Shown here: piece after piece, positions 60,481 to 64,000 of the stretch | How the letters are laid out: each line of letters opens with the position of its first letter | How positions within the stretch are numbered: the first letter of the stretch is position 1 | NCBI GenBank assembly: GCA_947846985.1 | Contig: CANTUZ010000001.1 | Span: forward strand, 31,644,727-31,708,726 | Length of the DNA stretch: 64,000 bases | Origin: Fratercula arctica | Taxonomy: Eukaryota > Chordata > Aves > Charadriiformes > Alcidae | Reading direction: 5' to 3' | Notes under the pieces: generated by a model | What the model saw: the letters and a program-made list of their open reading frames with translations, nothing else | Database searches by the model: none | Told to the model about the DNA's origin: nothing | Position numbers and translations under genes: made by a program

Positions 60481-63192
60481 GAGGGAGTGGTTTATGCTTT
60501 TTTGTTTGTTTTAATAAATTCTTGCTTGTTAAAGGATTGATGATCATGCAGATTTAGCACATTCCAAATTAAACTCAGCTGCTGGCTGAAGTAAACATCT
60601 AATCTTCCTATAATGCTTGATCCTTACACAAGCATAACTACTGAAAGACTCATTACAATGAGCAATTTTCAGAGCAAAGTGTTTTCCAAACAAGCCTAAC
60701 TATTCACATATATTATTCAACAAAATCTGCACTGTATCACTACATGCCAATTAAGCAAAAATCATATTTCAATGATTATGCTAGCACAGATTATATATAT
60801 GTACACATGTATAAAAGATGTGTATTTATATAAAGACACATTTTTTAAACATACATACATATAATTTGATAAAACACCTGATTTGTTAGGAAGGGATGAA
60901 AATTTGATCCATGTATAATGTGACAAATACATACTTGTTACAAATTTAATCTTGATTCAACCTTATAATCTTAAAATGTTCTAATCTTCTTCTCACTGTT
61001 GTATAGAAAATGTTTCATCACTGCCTTCTTAAGGAGAAAAAAGTACAGACATCTATTAATAACACAGACATGAAAAAAGAAAAAAAGTACCCACAAATTG
61101 GTTAATTTTCTTTCCCACATTACCTGATCGTGGCTTCAGGCCAAAAGGGATTGTGGTGTTTGTAGTAGGAGACATTGTCGGACTTTTATCTTTGTTCTGT
61201 GTTATTAAAGAACATATATGTAAGTCAGAGTAACATCCAGAGTATCTCAGCACAACTGGTTGTATAAAATGCAAAAGTTAACAATGCTGCACACTGCAAC
61301 TATTCCACCATAATCTGATGACAACATAGCCTCCCTTTTTTATTCCGTCCTATTCCTTTTTTGCTGGAAAAGATGAGTTTCTGACCAAAGACTGCAAGAT
61401 ATTCCTCCTAGCTATAAGCAAGCTCAATTATTTCTCAGTTTTTTCCCATGTAATCACTTGGTTCCATCAAACATACATTTTTGTGTCTTAGTACATTCAG
61501 AAAAACACAGCAAAACCACTTTTTTTTTTCTTACATATGTTTGTTTCTTTCACAGAAAGAAACCATTCTGCATGGTATTTTCTATGCAACACTGAATTTC
61601 TGTATAAAAAGCAGAAAAGAGGAAGTTAAGCACACACCTCAGAGCACCATTGTGCTTGGCTTTGAACTATGCTAACAGTTGCAGCAGGCAGAATGGAGTA
61701 GCAGCGTACAGGAGAAGGTGAGGTATAATCATCATAACACCAACGGTAATATAGAAAGAGTTCTATAATCAAACTCTGTAATGGGAATCCTATTTAAAAA
61801 GTGATTCCTGAGGGTGCCAGGAACTATAGGAGTCCCCTCACCAACACTGGTGGAAAGTGGTTGGGTCCTCATGAATTTTCAAGATGCTCGTACACACTGC
61901 AACATAGAGGGAGAAGCCCTGTTTCCGCACAGAAAATAGGAAGGGAAAAAATCTCCATAAGGAGGTCCCTACTGTTTCCCTTTTTGACTTTCTGCTGAGA
62001 TTCGCACTGTGAAAGCGATTGGATCAATAAAAATCAGACTCCTCTCTGAAAACTAACCAAGGACATGACAACTGTGCAAAAACAAACTGCAGTGAAATCA
62101 ATAGAAACTCTTGTGGAACAAGAACAGTCAAAAAAAGAAAATGTAGCAGAATGAACAAAATGTAAAAAAAAAAAAAAAAAAGAAGGGTTTTATACTAAAC
62201 TACATAACTCAGAAACAGCCTTATCAGAAAGTATATTTTTATACCCTAGTAAATCCTTATGATAACAAGAATAAACCACAGGCCAAATAAGCCACATAGC
62301 CATTACTAATGAGCTCAGTCATATTTTATGTGATATTCAATTACATGTTTCATTTAGTTGTCCTGGTTTGAGGTAAAACAGAACCAATTTTCTGATTTGT
62401 AATTTTACTTTTTAGCTGGGCCTCTTCTAACTGACTAAACTCTGAAATTAACAGCATATTGTTCAGAGACTGTTCACTCTAAGTGATAAGACCTGATTAT
62501 ACCAAGGAATGGTACGCAGAGAAGCTCTTCCTTATTGCTATAGCAACCAAGGTCAGCTAACTTCATTATTTGCCCCATTAAGCGGGTTGGAAGCAGAAAA
62601 GCATAGAGGGGTCACACCTGCAGGGAGGAGCAGACAGGATAGATGACCCAAAACTGACCAACAGGGTTTTCCATCCCATATGCATCACGCTCAGTATAAA
62701 AGCTAAGGGATCAAAAGGTCAAGTCTCTTTCTTCAATGGCCGACATCCGAGGAGAAGGACCCTGTCTGTTTGTCTGCCTTTGATCCCAATCCGAGCATTC
62801 CTGACTCCAGATCTGGAATTCAGCTCCTGTCTGTCGCTGACTCCAGTCTGGGACTTTCCCTGTGCCTGCTGGTGATGCGATCATAATCTTAGGAGCTATA
62901 CTATTTTTTATTATTTTTTATTATTATTTATTATGTCCTTATTTATTATTATTTTCATTAAAGTAGTTTAGTTCTTTTTCTAAACTCGTAGATCTCTTTA
63001 TCTCTTCCTCTCCTCTCTTTGGAGAGAGGCAGGGGAGGGCCATCAGTCACTCTGAGCAGCCAATCTGGCCAAAACCACAACATTAGTATACGAACCATTC
63101 ATATAAAGCATATAAGAGACAAACAAATGGCACTAGCATCTTACCTCATTGTGAGAGGCTTGCCCACTTGTATTCCAAACAATTAGATCATT
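24333..63192 (-). CDS. LRCH1: LRCH1, C-terminal half (partial; 5' exons beyond the window)
   Basis: LRCH1 is a leucine-rich-repeat and calponin-homology-domain protein. LRCH proteins bind DOCK-family exchange factors, and LRCH1 restrains DOCK8-Cdc42 signalling in leukocyte migration. Exons in transcript order are 63192-63145, 61196-61124, 55073-54966 (cassette), 48443-48334, 44292-44155 and 42329-42252, then one of two terminal exons, 34482-34276 or 24446-24333. All phases agree across the joins. The encoded order is a low-complexity linker, the [10 protein letters not shown] segment, [19 protein letters not shown], a short charged coiled coil ([17 protein letters not shown]), then the CH domain ([20 protein letters not shown]..., [25 protein letters not shown]). 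The LRR-coding exons are not in the window. Identification comes from the near-identity of these blocks to remembered LRCH1 sequence and from the known ESD-LRCH1 synteny. Confidence 0.94.
24447..34275 (-). other. LRCH1 interval between the two terminal exons
   Basis: Intron for the isoform ending at 24333, and 3'UTR plus downstream sequence for the isoform ending at 34276. It holds an unexplained 144-codon + frame (26407-26841), a possible very old CR1-like remnant near 25780-26000 that I cannot confirm, and AT-rich DNA elsewhere. Minus-strand poly(A) signal candidates that could end the proximal isoform include ATTAAA at 33701-33706 and AATAAA at 32933-32938 and 31478-31483. I cannot tell which is used. 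Confidence 0.6.
34276..34482 (-). CDS. LRCH1: LRCH1 alternative terminal exon A (hydrophobic C-terminus)
   Basis: Acceptor 'cttcgggatag' at 34483 (purine-rich and weak), then 68 codons and TAA (34278-34276). It encodes [19 protein letters not shown]... to [14 protein letters not shown] end (exact end YHWNVLTA). Residues 1-28 complete the CH domain. Residues about 42-62 (from DLIGFCLFH to VLMYIT) form one strongly hydrophobic segment with only a few residues after it, the arrangement of a tail anchor. It matches the longer-known LRCH1 C-terminus. Phase 0 start fits after ...KLGIPE. Confidence 0.93.
   Translation of the reverse strand, partial: ADLCSPYDILQSDIRHIRKTVDTLLALGEKPPQSTSTFRSWDLIGFCLFHILFIVLMYITYHWNVLTA
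34483..42251 (-). other. LRCH1 intron
   Basis: A 7.8-kb AT-rich intron. It contains a 22-bp tandem duplication (38449-38491) and a short CCCA repeat near 36749-36764. No mobile element, exon or RNA gene recognised. Confidence 0.7.
38449..38491 (+). repeat. 22-bp tandem duplication
   Basis: 'acaggaatatttgttatcat' starts at 38449 and recurs at 38471 with one mismatch (ATC/AAC). Two copies, intronic. Confidence 0.9.
42252..42329 (-). CDS. LRCH1: LRCH1 CH-domain exon 2
   Basis: Acceptor 'tgtttctacag' at 42330; donor GAG|GTAATT at 42252/42251. It has 26 codons, phase 0 to phase 0: [20 protein letters not shown] then KLGIPE. These residues are the central CH-domain helix; [15 protein letters not shown] is a signature of the family. 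It is the common splice donor for both terminal exons. Confidence 0.96.
42330..44154 (-). other. LRCH1 intron
   Basis: A 1.8-kb GT-AG intron. It contains a 24-bp tandem duplication at 43364-43411 and a short dinucleotide-like TATA/CACA stretch near 43945-43980. The 100-codon + frame at 43312-43614 has no recognisable features. Confidence 0.8.
43364..43411 (+). repeat. 24-bp tandem duplication
   Basis: 'ggaaaatatttatccatacg' begins at 43364 and recurs at 43388 with one substitution. Two copies, intronic. Confidence 0.9.
44155..44292 (-). CDS. LRCH1: LRCH1 CH-domain exon 1
   Basis: Acceptor 'cttcatttgcag' at 44293; donor GTA|GTAAGT at 44155/44154. It has 46 codons, phase 0 to phase 0, encoding [20 protein letters not shown] then [16 protein letters not shown] and [23 protein letters not shown] is the actin-binding-like first helix region of CH domains. 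Confidence 0.96.
44293..48333 (-). other. LRCH1 intron
   Basis: A 4-kb intron holding one old CR1 remnant (45165-45560) and a T-tract of about 18-19 nt (47143-47160). No other gene or RNA recognised. Confidence 0.75.
45165..45560 (-). mobile_element. Ancient, highly diverged CR1-like LINE remnant
   Basis: The order of blocks matches a reverse-oriented CR1 3' end but with heavy divergence: 'gttggaagggatttctgaag', then 'ccaggcaaccttgttc', 'aagaattttctccttata', 'acttcccctcatt' and 'cagctgaggacagtca'. No octamer tail is preserved. It is far older than the other CR1 copies in the window. Confidence 0.6.
48334..48443 (-). CDS. LRCH1: LRCH1 coiled-coil exon
   Basis: Acceptor 'taaaatcacag' at 48444; donor GAG|GTATGT at 48334/48333. 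It begins in phase 1 (two bases complete a Val codon, V) and encodes [20 protein letters not shown] then [16 protein letters not shown]. The charged heptad-like run just before the CH domain is a conserved LRCH feature. Confidence 0.95.
48927..48959. repeat. Short perfect inverted repeat (12-bp arms, 9-nt loop)
   Basis: TAGGCAGACTTA at 48927-48938 is followed after nine bases by its exact reverse complement TAAGTCTGCCTA at 48948-48959. The arms are too short for a typical miRNA precursor. It may be a small hairpin or a chance palindrome. Confidence 0.85.
51088..51868 (+). mobile_element. CR1 LINE copy with an open ORF2 C-terminal frame
   Basis: A 5'-truncated CR1, sense on + (antisense to LRCH1), about 780 bp long. 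The reading frame is open through the entire retained ORF2 C-terminus and ends at TAG 51777-51779. Recognisable residues include [20 protein letters not shown], then [19 protein letters not shown] and [15 protein letters not shown]. The 3' end is intact: 'ggttggactagatgatctcc', 'ttccaaccctatgg' and ATTCTATG octamers to 51868. The frame extends upstream into non-CR1 DNA to an ATG at 51033 by chance. A 20-bp duplication ('cagctgcacctggggaggaa') sits at the 5' junction. Confidence 0.96.
52632..52732 (+). repeat. T/G-rich simple repeat (TTTG)n with T and GGTTTTTT runs
   Basis: Consists almost only of T and G: 'gtttgtttgtttgtttgggg', GTT units and GGTTTTTTT units. On the LRCH1 strand it is a C/A-rich intronic tract. 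Confidence 0.95.
54966..55073 (-). CDS. LRCH1: LRCH1 probable cassette exon (36 codons, phase 1-1)
   Basis: Donor AATG|GTAGGT at 54966/54965. The best acceptor is 'tcactcccctccag' at 55074, with an excellent pyrimidine tract; it makes the exon 108 nt and keeps phase with the upstream exon ending in phase 1. It encodes (A)[20 protein letters not shown] then [15 protein letters not shown]. Both borders are phase 1, so skipping it joins ...LKPRS to V-FLRPQ in frame, consistent with human LRCH1 isoforms differing by about 35 residues (from memory). A second acceptor ('cttacacag' at 55024) would break phase with the exon at 61124. Confidence 0.8.
56285..56470 (-). mobile_element. Possible very old L3/CR1-like LINE remnant
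   Basis: 'aagcttcccactggtttcct', 'caaaatttaaatctctcctt' and 'tgcccttcacaatgatgtca' follow the general word order of ancient L3-type LINE 3' regions as they read in reverse. Divergence is high and I rely on memory, so this is a weak call. Confidence 0.35.
57249..57388 (-). mobile_element. CR1 LINE 3'-end fragment, 140 bp
   Basis: A reverse-oriented CR1 3' end from 'cttagaatcatagaatggtt' to 'ggccttgaacacttccaggg', nearly identical in wording to the copies at 3325 and 20848. It is truncated abruptly. Confidence 0.93.
60460..60481 (+). repeat. G22 homopolymer next to a T-tract
   Basis: Twenty-two consecutive G bases follow T10 and 'ggggtttggg'. On the LRCH1 strand this is C22 in the intron. Runs this long are unusual, unstable and error-prone in sequencing. 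Confidence 0.95.
61124..61196 (-). CDS. LRCH1: LRCH1 linker exon
   Basis: Acceptor 'tttaataacacag' at 61197; donor TCAG|GTAATG at 61124/61123. It has 24 codons plus one base (phase 0 to phase 1): [20 protein letters not shown] then KPRS. Ser/Thr/Pro-rich and likely disordered. The ...FGLKPRS ending is the recognisable LRCH1 feature. Confidence 0.9.
62359..63082 (+). mobile_element. Solo LTR of an avian endogenous retrovirus (ERVL-like)
   Basis: A 724-bp element starting TGTCCTGGTTTG and ending CCACAACA, so it has TG...CA termini, flanked by an exact 5-bp target duplication TTAGT (62354-62358 and 63083-63087). TATAAA at 62695-62700 and ATTAAA at 62957-62962 fit promoter and poly(A) signals on the + strand. 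No internal retroviral genes are present, so it is the product of LTR-LTR recombination. 5-bp duplications are typical of class III/ERVL elements among others. It is antisense to LRCH1. Confidence 0.93.
62907..62956 (+). repeat. TTATT/TTA-rich simple repeat inside the LTR
   Basis: 'ttttttattattttttatta' and following TTA units form a low-complexity stretch just before the LTR poly(A) signal. Confidence 0.85.
63145..63192 (-). CDS. LRCH1: LRCH1 48-nt small exon
   Basis: Acceptor 'ccaaacacgcag' at 63193, preceded by a T18-like tract on the minus strand; donor GAG|GTAAGA at 63145/63144. It has 16 codons, phase 0 to phase 0: [16 protein letters not shown]. It is the most 5' LRCH1 exon in the window. 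Being in-frame and short, it could also be skipped. It is supported by splice sites and phase more than by remembered sequence. Confidence 0.75.
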
Positions 63193-64000
63193 CTGCGTGT
63201 TTGGAAAAAAAAAAAAAAAAAGATCATTTCATCAACTATATTAGTGATACACCACAATAGGATATTTTACTCATAATACTCAGATACACATTGATACGTA
63301 ATTCATTTTTTTCACTGAAACAATTTTCATGAATGATAAATACTTTTATTGTTTTTTAAATGTCATTCAACTAGCATTGTGGAAATTATTTGCACAGATT
63401 TCTCATACATTTTTTAGTTTCAGTCCTAAGTGATTACAATTGCGTTTATAAGATTTTAATATTTGTTAGTTCAAATGCAGTATCCAATTTCGTCTCACAG
63501 ATTTTGTAATTAAACTATCACCAAGAGTTTAACATGCAAATATAGATTTTTAATATTCCATAACCAATTAATTTCATAATTGCAATATAACATCCCTTTT
63601 GTTACCACTTTTGGAATAGTTAAATTGGAAACATGTAAGTCATGTTAATAAATATGAAATGCAATCAATAATTCTGCATCAGTAACAACTCAGTCAGCAG
63701 AGACACAGCTGGCATAAGTAAAACCAAATTATAATTCAATTCAAAATCATTTCCTTAGGGTCAATTATTTTTTTTTTTACTAAATAAAAAATGTGAGGAA
63801 AAAAAAAAAGAAGTTGGAACACTTGGTCCCAACAGTCACAGAACTTTCTGAAAGTTAACAAGATGGGAAGGAAGATTACACACCCTTCTTCATGATCTTT
63901 TGTGGCTACTTTTGAAGCTTAAAAAAAAAAATCTTCAACTTTATAGAGATCTTTCAGAATATTACTGCAACCACTCTATTAGCTAGAATAAACAGAAAGA
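63193..64000 (-). other. LRCH1 intron, continuing past the window edge
   Basis: AT-rich intronic sequence with A- and T-tracts near 63768 and 63798. No exon recognised. The remaining 5' exons with the leucine-rich repeats lie beyond 64000. Confidence 0.7.

Larger units (their letters stand above)
55074..61123 (-). other. LRCH1 intron
   Basis: A 6-kb intron with a GC-richer segment at 55740-56480 that may be an old LINE remnant, a short CR1 3' end at 57249, and a T-tract plus G22 run at 60430-60481. No RNA gene recognised. Confidence 0.7.
61197..63144 (-). other. LRCH1 intron containing a solo LTR
   Basis: A 1.95-kb intron. Positions 62359-63082 are a solo LTR; the rest is AT-rich with an A18 tract at about 62164-62181. 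No further gene. Confidence 0.8.

Noticed and set aside
1..64000. CRISPR arrays, tRNA/rRNA genes, bacterial operons or mobile integrases
   Set aside because: No spaced direct repeats, tRNA cloverleaf or rRNA-like sequence was seen, and the content is vertebrate throughout.

Overview
The window is vertebrate nuclear DNA, almost certainly from a bird. It has a CpG-island promoter, genes split by GT-AG introns, AT-rich introns, and many 5'-truncated CR1 LINE copies with bird-style 3' ends (octamer repeats of the ATTCTATG type). It also holds a solo LTR of the avian 'TGTCCTGG...' type with a 5-bp target duplication. There is no bacterial, phage, plasmid or CRISPR content. Most open frames are chance frames or pieces of CR1.

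Two protein-coding genes can be assembled exon by exon, and they converge tail to tail. ESD (S-formylglutathione hydrolase, esterase D) lies on the + strand. Its CpG-island promoter and non-coding exon 1 are at about 4.6-5.35 kb, and its eight coding exons run from 6247 to 18262. They join without any frame break into a 282-residue protein with Ser149, Asp226 and His260 as the catalytic triad. LRCH1 (leucine-rich repeats and calponin-homology domain protein 1) lies on the - strand. Only its 3' half is here: seven or eight exons from 63192 down to 24333, encoding the linker, a short coiled coil and the CH domain. The LRR-encoding 5' part lies beyond position 64000. The same LRCH1/ESD convergent order is known in mammals.

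Layout: 1-4.6 kb is intergenic with two CR1 fragments; 4.6-18.4 kb is ESD, with a CR1 copy in intron 7; 18.4-21.7 kb is the intergenic gap between the two 3' ends, holding two CR1 copies; 21.7-24.33 kb is a probable long AU-rich LRCH1 3'UTR; 24.33-64 kb is LRCH1, with long introns carrying CR1 copies, a solo LTR, simple repeats and small tandem duplications.

The most interesting structure is at the LRCH1 3' end. Two alternative terminal exons (34276-34482 and 24333-24446) both fit the same phase-0 junction after the CH-domain exon. They are recognisably related to each other in sequence. One ends in a hydrophobic tail-anchor-like segment and the other ends in a short soluble tail. A 108-nt phase 1-1 cassette exon upstream adds a second likely splice choice. 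In ESD, the last intron has a GC-AG donor, and a potential upstream ORF overlaps the main start codon if transcription begins far enough upstream. I found no undescribed multi-gene system in this window.
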